Source: Ligustrum vulgare
Lineage: Eukaryota; Streptophyta; Magnoliopsida; Lamiales; Oleaceae
Length of the DNA: 64,000 nt
Assembly (NCBI GenBank): GCA_963555705.1
Contig: OY743181.1
Span: 27,718,513 to 27,782,512, forward strand
Direction of reading: 5' to 3'
Under the pieces are notes generated by a model. The model did no database searches and was not told the origin of the DNA. It was given only the letters and a program-made list of their open reading frames with translations. Below are positions 42,535 through 52,985 of this stretch, in pieces. Position numbers and translations under genes: made by a program. Numbering within the stretch: position 1 is the stretch's first letter; every line of letters starts with the position of its first letter.

Positions 42535-44063
42535 TGTTAACCCAAGATAAACTAACCAAGAGGGGGGTGAATTGGTTTATAAAACTTTTTCGATAAGTAG
42601 TCTAAAACTTAAAAACCAATGAGTATACGTATGAGCACTTAGTATAACAAGTAGCTAAACTATCAATATAATGTGCTATAAAAGTATAAACTTAAGTAAT
42701 AAAGCAAGTATAGCAATTAGATATAGTGTTGCACAATATAAGTTGATAGACAAGAGAAAGTGCAATGCAAGTAAGTAAAAGGGAAAAGAGATTGCAAACG
42801 CGATTTAGGGAGGTTCAATCAACCAACGTGATCTACGTCCTCCGTTACCGAGCTCTCCGTCACGAGCAAGGCCAAATTCACTATATTGATAACTTACAAC
42901 AAGTAGTATCGAATCCTTAGGTGACTTTACAACAAGGAGCACCTATCCTTTACAATCGAGTTTTCACAAGGATCTCGAAACCAACAATCGAGTTTTCACA
43001 AGGCTCTCGAAACCACAAGATATAATGAATTGAATTTACAATTGAAATAACTCTCTTAACAAATGATATGATCAATACAAGTATCTTGAGAGTTTTAGGA
43101 CAACACTTCAATAGATAGCAACTATTTAAAGCTCAAGTGTTTATGAAAACTTTGAATAATGATATGAGATAGTTTTTCTTGAATCAAAGTTTTTCAACCA
43201 ATGATCTCTCTTTCCAAATAATACTTAGTTAAGTATGAAGAGAGATATACACTTCAATAAGTGTTTGGTGATATGAACTCAATTAAAGATCAATAATGAA
43301 GTAAAAGTATTGAGTTTTCTACAAGATGGAATTCTTGATAAAAATATGAGATAGTTTTGAACAATCAAGAGATTCCTTGCAATAAATGAAATAGAATGTA
43401 AAACAAAGTAAGCTCAATGATTTTCTCAATAAATTTCTCTCTTAAATGCTCTTGCAGTTGGTTAAAATGAATGCAAGAGAAGTGGCTATTTATAGATCAA
43501 GAATTTGAGCTGCAGACAGTTTCGGTCGACCGATTCATACTTTCGGTCGACCGAAAGTTTAAAAAATTAGCCGTTGCATTTTAGCCGTTAAACTTTCGGT
43601 TGATCAGATTTTTCGGTCGACCAGAGTTTCGGTCGATCAAGTACACTTTCGGTCGACCGAAAGTGTAAAAATTTGATTTTTTTTATTTTTACATCAAAAA
43701 GTTTATTTTTCCAAAAACTATTTCATGTTATGTTTTGAAAAATCATTTTTATGCAATTAATGATTTTTAGAAATATTTTTGAGCTTTATAAACTTGCTAA
43801 AAATTGATGAGTCGATACCTTTACAAATGAGTTGAAATTTTTCAACATAAATCTTCTAAAGCTTTAATCTTCGGTCTTCGACGATCTTGTTCACTTCAAC
43901 ACTCTTTAATGATTGCTTTGTACTTTAATGGATGACGATTTTGATCTCGGAGTATCCAAATGACATAATTATGATAAACTCAAGAATTGAAATCATTAAT
44001 AACACATGAGATCTTGTTTGTTATAATCAAAACAATGTATACGTGAATAGTCATAGGTCAACA
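42535..44063 (-). repeat. 3' LTR of the Copia element
   Basis: On plus it starts TGTTAACCCAAGATAAACTA and ends GTCATAGGTCAACA. Compared with the other LTR, the two substitutions I noted are at about 43156 (G versus A) and 43999-44000 (A versus G). A TATA box (minus TATAAATA) lies at 43487-43494. Confidence 0.96.
43521..43666 (-). promoter_or_regulatory. TCGGTCGACCGA palindrome array in the Copia 3' LTR
   Basis: 43539-43558 is a perfect 20-bp palindrome (ACTTTCGGTC plus reverse complement) and 43643-43666 a perfect 24-bp one (ACACTTTCGGTC plus reverse complement). Partial or mutated copies lie between (TTTCGGTTGATCA, TTTCGGTCGACCA, TTTCGGTCGATCA). In element orientation they precede the TATA box by 27 to 150 bp. 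Confidence 0.93.
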
Positions 44064-44237
44064 ATTTCCCCCTTTTTGATTATAACAAACAATATGATTT
44101 GTAATTCGTAAAAATGATGAAATATATATATGTAAGTACATATTCCCCCTTTCTTTTGCAATGTATTCCCCCTTTCTATCATAATATTGCAAGATAAAAC
44201 AGATCAAATCGTAGTTCTAATATCTCTTCCCCCTTTT
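44064..44237 (-). promoter_or_regulatory. Four polypurine tracts before the Copia 3' LTR
   Basis: On minus AAGGGGGAA-type tracts occur at 44064-44077 (directly before the LTR), 44143-44154, 44166-44177 and 44227-44237. Repeated polypurine tracts are a reported Sirevirus hallmark. Confidence 0.85.
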
Positions 44238-44592
44238 GGCATAAGCAAAAAGTGCCAAGTAGCGTTTAAAGCCTACGAGAATAGTCATGGGACACGGATA
44301 ATCAAAATTCCTTGAATAGAAGGTCATGAAGAAAAAATTTACATGGAATCCCCGTATTTTGTACAAAACCGATAAGAGCAGAATCTTATCATATAGAAAG
44401 CACCTATATCTCAACATTATCACAACGTAAGGCAAGTATCATAGCAAAACATCAAGTGAATCATACAATGCATATCAATTAGGCACAAAGAATTTAAAAT
44501 AGGTTTAAAACATGATTACATAGTTTGAAGGAAAAGTGTTTGAAAATCACTTATGAAAGATATATATATATAAAAAAGTAAAGATAGGATCT

Positions 44593-45380
44593 TCAATCGG
44601 CCGCCGGTGGTGGAGGTGGATTAGGCGGGTAGATGGAGTAGAAATGAGCGTAGAAGGCCTCTTGAGATGTGTGCATATGTTGAAGTTGTTGTTGGATGCC
44701 TTCAACCGCCGTGGTGAGAGAATCGATACGCCCATTAAGGATGTTGAATTGATCTTCCGAGATGGACCGATGGGGAGGTGCTGCAGCTTGCGGTGCTCGA
44801 GGCCGGGATCTTGGTCGAGGCTGGTCATCCCCACCACCTTGTGCAGTGCCTTCACCGGCACCCCCGTGGACACCCTCACCCACATCCGCCCCTTCATCAA
44901 TCTCCAATTCCTCTTCTGTTTCCTCTTCGGTAAATGGCCAAGTCGTAGGCCCCGATGCATCATCGAAACCTTGAGTATTGCACACCCATTGACCGTTCCC
45001 CTTGACAATTTTCATCCGTTTGAGAGTGTTGATGTTTATAATATCGGTGTGTTTGGGTTTAAGAATAGGCTCATTGTCTAGAGGCACATTGAAGTGATTG
45101 AAATTTTTTGTAAAAATCATGTCGTAGGGTAGGCCTAGAACTCGAGTAGAGGTATGAATGTGATGAAGATGTTTGATGAAGATGTATGGAAAATCAAGTT
45201 TGCGACCGACAAGGAGGGAATCAAGAATGAATAGGTCGAGATGGTTGACTTCATCAAAATGACCACTGCGGGGTACAATTGTGTGAGCAATCGCACGATG
45301 AAGGACCTTGCATGGGATGGTCAAATGATTGAGATTCAAATGCATAGTGGTAGTGAGGGGTCGGGCAGTGACACGACTAC
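44593..45380 (-). CDS. Captured segment of a plant transposon ORF inside the Copia element
   Basis: After pol text stops at [10 protein letters not shown], the reading switches to an open frame (minus 45345-44593 and slightly upstream) with no relation to RT or RNase H. It includes [60 protein letters not shown], and [17 protein letters not shown]. This resembles the uncharacterised putative plant transposon protein domain found in many plant retroelement ORFs. Its C-terminal third is acidic, then Gly/Pro/Arg-rich ([20 protein letters not shown]), with a short coiled segment [20 protein letters not shown]. It ends with a Pro run. In the long frame the start would be a non-ATG or internal Met. 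Translation, if any, would be as a frameshifted pol tail. Confidence 0.7.
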
Positions 45381-47525
45381 AATCATGTCTTCCTTTTTGG
45401 TTTTGATAAAAAGTGTAGTATCCGCATTTCCCATTTGAAAGTCATTTGAAATAAGAAATTTACTCAATCTTTCATACCAAGCTCTAGGAGCTTGTTTTAA
45501 ACCATATAGAGCCTTTCTTAGTTTAAAAACATTATCCGGAAATTTATGATTTTTGAAACCGGGAGGTTGTTCAACATAGACTTCTTCTTGAATAAAACCA
45601 TTTAAAAATGCACTTTTGACATCCATTTGATAAAGAGTAAAACCTTTATGACAAGAAAATGCAAGAAGCATACGAATGGATTCTAGTCTAGCAACCGGTG
45701 CAAAAGTTTCTTCAAAGTCAATACCTTCTTCTTGATTGTAACCTTGGGCCACTAATCTAGCCTTGTTACGCACAATTATACCGTTTTCATCCTTTTTGTT
45801 TCGAAAAACCCATTTTGTACCAATAACGGTTTGATCATTTGGTCTATCAACTAAATCCCAAACATGATTTCTTTCAAATTGATTTAGTTCTTCTTGCATT
45901 GCAAGAATCCAAAACTCATCGAACTCGGCTTCTTTGAAATTCTTTGGTTCAATTTGAGAAATAAAGGCACAAGTATTCAAGAATCCTTTAGTAGAGTTTC
46001 TAGTGCTTACCCCTTTCGAAGGATCACCAATTATGAGCTCTTTTGGGTGAGATGAAACAAATCTCCATTCGATAGGAAGTGTTAGATCACTTGAGTTTTT
46101 GGAAGATGTTCCTTCTTCTTGTTGAGGAGTTGGTTCTTCCAAGTCTTTTTCTTCATTGTCTTTGGATATTTCATTGATTTGATTTTGAATGTTCATTTCC
46201 TCAAAAGGAATTTCCAAACCTGCATCAACACCTTTCTCTTGATCAAGAGAATTAGTTTCATCAAAAGTAACATGTATGGATTCTTCCACTACTAGAGTTC
46301 TTTTATTAAAAATTCTATACGCTTTGCTAGTGGATGAATAACCAAGAAAAATTCCAACATCGGATTTTGAATCAAATTTTCCCAAGTTTTCTTTTGTGTT
46401 AAGAACAAAGCATTTACAACCAAAAACCTTAAAATATCCGATATTTGGAATTCTATTTTTCCAAAGCTCATACGGAGTTTTAGTTTTCTTTCGACTTACT
46501 AAAACTCTATTTATTATGTAGCAAGCGGTGTTAACGGCTTCGGCCCAAAAATATTTTGGTAGGTTATTTTCATTTAGCATGGTTCGAGCCATTTCTTGCA
46601 ATGTACGATTCTTCCTTTCTACTACACCATTTTGTTGAGGAGTTCTAGGAGCCGAGAAATTATGTTCATAACCATTTATCTTGCAAAATTCATCAAAAGC
46701 CATGTTATCAAATTCTCCACCATGGTCACTTCTTATAGTTGTAATAGAATATCCCTTTTCATTTTGAACCTTTTTGCAAAAATGTTTAAATGCATTTAAA
46801 GCTTCATTTTTCAAATTTAAAAATAAGACCCAAGTAAATCTTGAGAAATCATCAACAATGACAAAAGCATAGTGTTTACCACCTAAGCTTGCGGTTTTAG
46901 ATGGTCCAAAGAGATCCATGTGAAGAAGTTGTAATGGTTTTATGGTGGAAGAAAATTGTTTATTTTTGAAAGAACTTTTGGTTTGTTTTCCAAATTGACA
47001 AGCATCACAAATTTTGTCCTTTTCAAATTTCAAACTTGGTAGGCCTTTAACAAAACAATTTTTGGATATTTTTGAAATAAGGTCCATACTAACATGACCT
47101 AATCTTCTATGCCATATCCAAGTGTCATCTTTAAAGCTTGACAAACATTTTAATTCTTTCTCAAATTCAATGTTGATGATATAAACATCTTTACTTCGGC
47201 TTCCTATGAACAATACCTCTTTCGATGTAGCATCTTTGATAAGACATCTAGAAGAATCAAATTTAATATGATAACCTTTATCACATAATTGACTAATACT
47301 TAGCAAATTATGTTTGAGATTATCTACTAATAAAACATTTTCAATAGAGGGAGAAGGATGATTACCAATATTTCCAATGCCAATAATTTTTCCTTTGGCA
47401 TTATCTCCAAAAGTGACATGACCTCCATCTTTTCTTTTAAATCTTGATAAGAGTGATTTATCTCCGGTCATGTGCTTTGAGCAACCACTATCCAAGAACC
47501 AATTGCTCTTTACTTTTGTTGATAC
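45336..47525 (-). pseudogene. Copia pol, truncated in the reverse transcriptase
   Basis: In frame with gag but separated from it by one TAG. Order on minus: protease ([12 protein letters not shown]; active DSG), GAG-pre-integrase ([13 protein letters not shown] .. CDACQFGK), and integrase core with D ([10 protein letters not shown]), D ([11 protein letters not shown]) and E ([12 protein letters not shown]). The C-terminal region has [22 protein letters not shown] begins with [20 protein letters not shown], and has [32 protein letters not shown], and [20 protein letters not shown]. It stops at [10 protein letters not shown], just before the YVDD catalytic box. RNase H is absent. No internal stop was seen, so this part is intact up to the breakpoint near 45380. 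Confidence 0.95.
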
Positions 47526-49163
47526 CTACAAAACATGACTTAATTTTTGACTTCTTGGTACCCACATAATTTTGGGTCCTTGATAGTTAGTCCCTTGAAC
47601 CCTCTTGTGCCTTTCTTCAAAGTGTAGTTTCTTTTTCAATAAACAATTAAAAGCAACATTCCCACTTCTATTACAAAAGCTACAAGTAGTTGATGTTTTG
47701 ACAAAGGTGTTTTGATGAAAGGAAAACGAAGTAGAGGCTTTAACAAAAGTATTTTTGGTAGATTTTTGTTTTAAAAATGGTTTGTATCCAATTCCACTTT
47801 TATCAAAAGCATATTGTTGTTTACCAAGCATTAGTTCAAAAATTTTCCTCCCTTGAGTGAATTTGTGAACAATGGACGTTAAATCTAAAAAATTTTCTTT
47901 TAGGGAGAGATTTTCTACCATCAAAGCATTTTGATCAAGATTCTTCTTTTCAATATCCTTTTGTATTTCAAAATTCTTTTCGTTTTCATTTTTCAACAAG
48001 GTGTATTGCTTTTTAAGAGTGGAATGTTTAAGAACAAGTTTTTCAAAAACTTCAATCATTTCTTCATATGAGGTAGATAGTTCATCATAAGAGGGAATGT
48101 CATTTGTATTTACCTCATCTTCAATGGCCATGAAGCACATGTTTGCAACTTCATCTTGACTTTCACTTTCATCTTGCTCATCATCACTATCATCCCAAGT
48201 AGCTTGTAGAGCTTTCTTTTTGAAGAATTTTCTCTTATTGGGACATTCGGTTCTTTTGTGACCGGGTTTGTCACAATCATAGCAAATAATCTTTTTCTCT
48301 TCACCTTTGTCTTCTTTCTTTTGAAATCTACGGTTGTTGCGAAAGGCTTTCCACTTCTTGACTAGGAGGACAAGATCATCGAGTTCCTCATCACTCTTGT
48401 TAGGGCTTGAGGCTTCTTCAACAATTGATGACTTTAAAGCAATTTGTCTCCTAGGAGGATCCTTCATTTCTTCCTCTTTTGCTTTTCTAGACTTTTCTTT
48501 TATCTCGGCATGATTTAGCTCATATGTCATCAATGTTCCATAAAGCTCTTCCAAGGGATATGTGTTGACATCTTGAGTGTTTTCTATCAACATTCTTAAT
48601 GAGCTCCAATCTTCCGAGAGAGACCTAAGCATTTTGCTAACAAGTTCACCATTAGAAAATTTTTGATCAAAGCCCTTAAGACCATTAACAATATCGGTAA
48701 ATCTAGTAATCATGCTAGCAATAGGTTCATCTTGTTTCATGAAGAAATTTTCAAAATTTTTATACAAAAGATTTATTTTTGTTTCTTTAACTTTATTTGT
48801 GCCCATGTGTGTGACTTCTAAAGCATGCCAAATATCGTGTGCGGAATCACATGTGCTAATACGATTAAATTCATTAATACTAAGTGCACAATAGAGAAGA
48901 TTTTTGGCTCTAGCATTTAAAGACAATTTTTTCTTGTCATCCTCATCATATTCTTCCTTTGGTTTTGAAATAATCATATCCGGTTTTCCATCAACTTTAA
49001 TAACCATAGTAAGCTCATGAGGACCGGATTCAATGACATCCCAAATATTATAATCAATAGATTGAATAAAAATCATCATTCTAGTTTTCCAATAATTATA
49101 ATTAGTACCATCAAACAACGGAGGACGATTAGTAGAATGACCTTCAAAATTTTGGTTAGCCAT
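47526..49163 (-). CDS. Copia gag, 545 aa
   Basis: Starts MANQNFEGHSTNRPPLFDGT, NYNYWKTRMMIFIQSIDYNI, the usual beginning of plant Copia gag (DUF4219/UBN2 type). A capsid-like helical region follows, with KETKINLLYKNFENFFMKQD, MITRFTDIVNGLKGFDQKFS and RSLSEDWSSLRMLIENTQDV. A CCHC knuckle CYDCDKPGHKRTEC (C-x2-C-x4-H-x4-C) lies at about residue 295. A long coiled-coil region follows (about 370-430), then a second C-rich stretch TCSFCNRSGNVAFNC. The frame ends in TAG (47526-47528) and pol continues in the same frame. The ATG lies about 50 bases after the primer site, as expected. Confidence 0.93.
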   Translation of the reverse strand: MANQNFEGHSTNRPPLFDGTNYNYWKTRMMIFIQSIDYNIWDVIESGPHELTMVIKVDGKPDMIISKPKEEYDEDDKKKLSLNARAKNLLYCALSINEFNRISTCDSAHDIWHALEVTHMGTNKVKETKINLLYKNFENFFMKQDEPIASMITRFTDIVNGLKGFDQKFSNGELVSKMLRSLSEDWSSLRMLIENTQDVNTYPLEELYGTLMTYELNHAEIKEKSRKAKEEEMKDPPRRQIALKSSIVEEASSPNKSDEELDDLVLLVKKWKAFRNNRRFQKKEDKGEEKKIICYDCDKPGHKRTECPNKRKFFKKKALQATWDDSDDEQDESESQDEVANMCFMAIEDEVNTNDIPSYDELSTSYEEMIEVFEKLVLKHSTLKKQYTLLKNENEKNFEIQKDIEKKNLDQNALMVENLSLKENFLDLTSIVHKFTQGRKIFELMLGKQQYAFDKSGIGYKPFLKQKSTKNTFVKASTSFSFHQNTFVKTSTTCSFCNRSGNVAFNCLLKKKLHFEERHKRVQGTNYQGPKIMWVPRSQKLSHVL

Positions 49164-49200
49164 AACTCAAGATAGTGAAATCTAAATGAAAGAGTTCCTA

Positions 49201-49213
49201 GGCTCTGATACCA
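49201..49213 (-). other. Primer-binding site of the Copia element
   Basis: Minus-strand TGGTATCAGAGCC, complementary to the 3' end of initiator tRNA-Met, the usual Copia primer site. It is separated from the 5' LTR by AT. Confidence 0.95.
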
Positions 49214-49215
49214 AT

Positions 49216-50744
49216 TGTTAACCCAAGATAAACTAACCAAGAGGGGGGTGAATTGGTTTATAAAACTTTTTCGATAAGTAGTCTAAAACTTAAAAACCAA
49301 TGAGTATACGTATGAGCACTTAGTATAACAAGTAGCTAAACTATCAATATAATGTGCTATAAAAGTATAAACTTAAGTAATAAAGCAAGTATAGCAATTA
49401 GATATAGTGTTGCACAATATAAGTTGATAGACAAGAGAAAGTGCAATGCAAGTAAGTAAAAGGGAAAAGAGATTGCAAACGCGATTTAGGGAGGTTCAAT
49501 CAACCAACGTGATCTACGTCCTCCGTTACCGAGCTCTCCGTCACGAGCAAGGCCAAATTCACTATATTGATAACTTACAACAAGTAGTATCGAATCCTTA
49601 GGTGACTTTACAACAAGGAGCACCTATCCTTTACAATCGAGTTTTCACAAGGATCTCGAAACCAACAATCGAGTTTTCACAAGGCTCTCGAAACCACAAG
49701 ATATAATGAATTGAATTTACAATTGAAATAACTCTCTTAACAAATGATATGATCAATACAAGTATCTTGAGAGTTTTAGGACAACACTTCAATAGATAGC
49801 AACTATTTAAAGCTCAAGTGTTTATGAAAACTTTAAATAATGATATGAGATAGTTTTTCTTGAATCAAAGTTTTTCAACCAATGATCTCTCTTTCCAAAT
49901 AATACTTAGTTAAGTATGAAGAGAGATATACACTTCAATAAGTGTTTGGTGATATGAACTCAATTAAAGATCAATAATGAAGTAAAAGTATTGAGTTTTC
50001 TACAAGATGGAATTCTTGATAAAAATATGAGATAGTTTTGAACAATCAAGAGATTCCTTGCAATAAATGAAATAGAATGTAAAACAAAGTAAGCTCAATG
50101 ATTTTCTCAATAAATTTCTCTCTTAAATGCTCTTGCAGTTGGTTAAAATGAATGCAAGAGAAGTGGCTATTTATAGATCAAGAATTTGAGCTGCAGACAG
50201 TTTCGGTCGACCGATTCATACTTTCGGTCGACCGAAAGTTTAAAAAATTAGCCGTTGCATTTTAGCCGTTAAACTTTCGGTTGATCAGATTTTTCGGTCG
50301 ACCAGAGTTTCGGTCGATCAAGTACACTTTCGGTCGACCGAAAGTGTAAAAATTTGATTTTTTTTATTTTTACATCAAAAAGTTTATTTTTCCAAAAACT
50401 ATTTCATGTTATGTTTTGAAAAATCATTTTTATGCAATTAATGATTTTTAGAAATATTTTTGAGCTTTATAAACTTGCTAAAAATTGATGAGTCGATACC
50501 TTTACAAATGAGTTGAAATTTTTCAACATAAATCTTCTAAAGCTTTAATCTTCGGTCTTCGACGATCTTGTTCACTTCAACACTCTTTAATGATTGCTTT
50601 GTACTTTAATGGATGACGATTTTGATCTCGGAGTATCCAAATGACATAATTATGATAAACTCAAGAATTGAAATCATTAGTAACACATGAGATCTTGTTT
50701 GTTATAATCAAAACAATGTATACGTGAATAGTCATAGGTCAACA
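49216..50744 (-). repeat. 5' LTR of the Copia element
   Basis: Same length as the other LTR. The palindromes recur at 50220-50239 and 50324-50347, and the TATA box at 50168-50175. On minus the LTR starts TGTTGACCTATGACTATTCA. Confidence 0.96.
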
Positions 50745-50944
50745 ACATATTTTTATTTGCAACCTCCTTATCATATAAAGATTGGTGTATCTATGAACCT
50801 TGAATTTCTTAGTTGATAAAAAGTTTGTACTGTGAATAGATTGAGTAAAAACTTTATCTTAAATTTGCAAATATTTGGAGTTTATTACATCCAGATTGAT
50901 GCATCAATATTCACCTATTCCATTTTTGTGTTTAAAAGTTATTA

Positions 50945-52985
50945 ATTGGGAGCAAATCACGGAGTATGTCGGATTTGGGAACTGACAAAAAAAATGGATA
51001 CATATCCTTCCCCTATTGGATCGCCTTCATTTGACCTAGGCATTGAACCCGACACCAACGACGCTTCTATGGTTCTGGATGATGACCTTGTCTTGACAAA
51101 CGAGGAAATCAAGGAAATTGATGATATCATATACCGAGTGGTATGCCAGTACTTTATTTCATGAATGATATACATTTCATTGAATATATTTCGACTTCTC
51201 CACATTTGTACAATAGTCTTTTGAAAATATCTGATCGTATGTTATCATTATTTCACCCATGCAGCTTATCAAGCAGTGAGAAAAAATTGGAATCAAAATC
51301 CCCTTCACTAGGGACGGCCAAGCGAAACCTCAACTGTGAAGTTCCATTGCAATCTCCCTTTTCATTAGGTGAACACCAATGGTCCTCATCCACTAAGACT
51401 GGTGATGGACTTGTGCACTCAACTGATACTAACCCAGTTAAAAAACTCAGATGTAGCCATGTCATTCCTAGGGAGGTACATATCATTGTGATATATACAT
51501 TACATTGTTTGTCATCATTTCCATCAGTAAGTTTATTACAATAAACAATTAATATATAATACTATATTTCATCTAGGTTTCACCGGTACCATTTAATATC
51601 GGCGAAGACATCGAAATTCAAGATGGAGACATCAGACAAAACAAATCAAATATCACTTCCGATAAAGGAGAGGGGATTTCAACTCAAAGTAGTGTGTACA
51701 CATTTGTCTATAAGGCATGCATGGATGTCCCACAGGCAATGGATAGCGAAAAATTCAACAAATTCTACACAGAATGCCTAAAATTCAACAAAGGGTATCG
51801 AACTTATTATTTCACTGTTTATATAAGTCACGTTGATGCATTTTCACTTATTTTATTAATATTAAAATTTTGTAAAAAAATACATTGTACGTACAGGAAC
51901 AAAAAATTTGACTCCGATGTCATCGAAATCCGCAAGCCCACTAAACTAGGTCCCATCACAATTTATTCAGACATGTGGTGGCATGACCTATATGAGGTTG
52001 CATATCCTTTGAATGATACGGTACACATTTTTTGCATGACTTCATGAATTTCTTCCACGATTCATTTATTAAATATGAATTTATTATTATGTAAACATCA
52101 ACTAGACTAATTTATCTTTTAATTGATGGCGCATTGATGTTGCATTCTACTTCATTAGGATGTTGTTAAGGTTGAGAAAGAATCACGATGTAAGAGCAAC
52201 AACAACGGATTGCAACTTTGATCTTAAAATAAGGGGTATTTCCAAGGATCTTGTTGTCAACAAAGACGCATTGCACAAGCATGAAGCTCTATTTGGGTAT
52301 ACAAAGGGAAGAAATATCTCACTCAATACACCTTGGACAAAAGTTGATCACGTCCTTATACCGATGTGGATACCATCTCCAGGTTATTGGATATTAGCTC
52401 ACTTCGACATGGATAACTGGCGTCTTGATGTTTATAACTCATATAGTAAAATTATAAATAATGCATTGGTTTATTCATCTGTCCGTTCCATGCGAATCGC
52501 ATTACCTATTTTGGCTAGATCATTGAATGATGGGTTGTGCAAATTCCCTAACACACAACTGGAAATAAGAATTATTCAGCATTTCCCGCAACAAAGTAAT
52601 GGGTGAGTTATTCTTACAATATCTTTTTCCACATTCTTTAACAGAAAATCGATAATTTTGTGTGATATATTCAAAGATCCGTATTATCTAACTATGCAAC
52701 TTTTTAAAAATTTGGCCCTGCAATTTGTGTGCATTTACTATTTCTCAATCCTTAATTACTGGGACCTCATACTTTTTTAATAATCATTCTTACAGTGGAG
52801 ATTGCAAGATATTTGTCACAAAGTATGCCGAATACTTAATTCAGGGAAAGATTATGGACATGCCTTCACATTTCGACACGTCTGCTGCTCGGAAAAACTT
52901 ATCTACTCAGCTCTACAAGTACATGATTGAAGAGCCTGACATTATATGGTTCAATTATCCAAGTGATGTGAAATTGAAGACATAA
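50945..52985 (+). pseudogene. MULE Ulp1 gene, 3' half with C48 peptidase domain
   Basis: Small linker exons lie at about 50946-51142, 51268-51477, 51577-51795 (ending VYTFVYKACMDVPQAMDSEK, FNKFYTEC) and 51898-52021 (WWHDLYEV). The main protease exon (52160-52602) reads MLLRLRKNHDVRATTTDCNF, then TKVDHVLIPMWIPSPGYWIL, AHFDMDNWRLDVYNS. The GT-AG intron 52603-52795 joins it to the last exon (52796-52985), restoring QSNGGDCKIF with the catalytic Cys, and ends DVKLKT. In Ulp1/SENP peptidases a His precedes the Trp of the HW(V/I)L motif; here it is Tyr (GYWIL), so the enzyme would be inactive. The splice junctions remain in frame. Confidence 0.85.
52603..52795 (+). other. Intron in the Ulp1 gene
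   Basis: AATGG|GTGAGT .. TTACAG|TGGAGATTGC. Removing it gives NGGDC, the conserved nucleophile motif of C48 peptidases, which is strong evidence for the splice. Confidence 0.9.

Larger units (their letters stand above)
42535..50744 (-). mobile_element. Copia (Sirevirus-like) retrotransposon, 8210 bp, very young, non-autonomous
   Basis: Two 1529-bp LTRs (42535-44063 and 49216-50744) differ at only two positions that I could find. The primer site TGGTATCAGAGCC (tRNA-iMet type; minus, plus coordinates 49201-49213) lies two bases from the 5' LTR. Gag (47526-49163) and a truncated pol (to about 45380) follow, then a captured ORF segment. The region before the 3' LTR has four AAGGGGGAA polypurine tracts. 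Multiplied polypurine tracts and LTR palindromes are described Sirevirus traits. It lies in an intron of the MULE Ulp1 gene. A matching target duplication is not visible. Confidence 0.95.

Noticed and set aside
44547..45081. Other frames overlapping the captured Copia segment on both strands
   Set aside because: The 250-codon minus frame has the family-like text. The others are out-of-frame readings of the same DNA.
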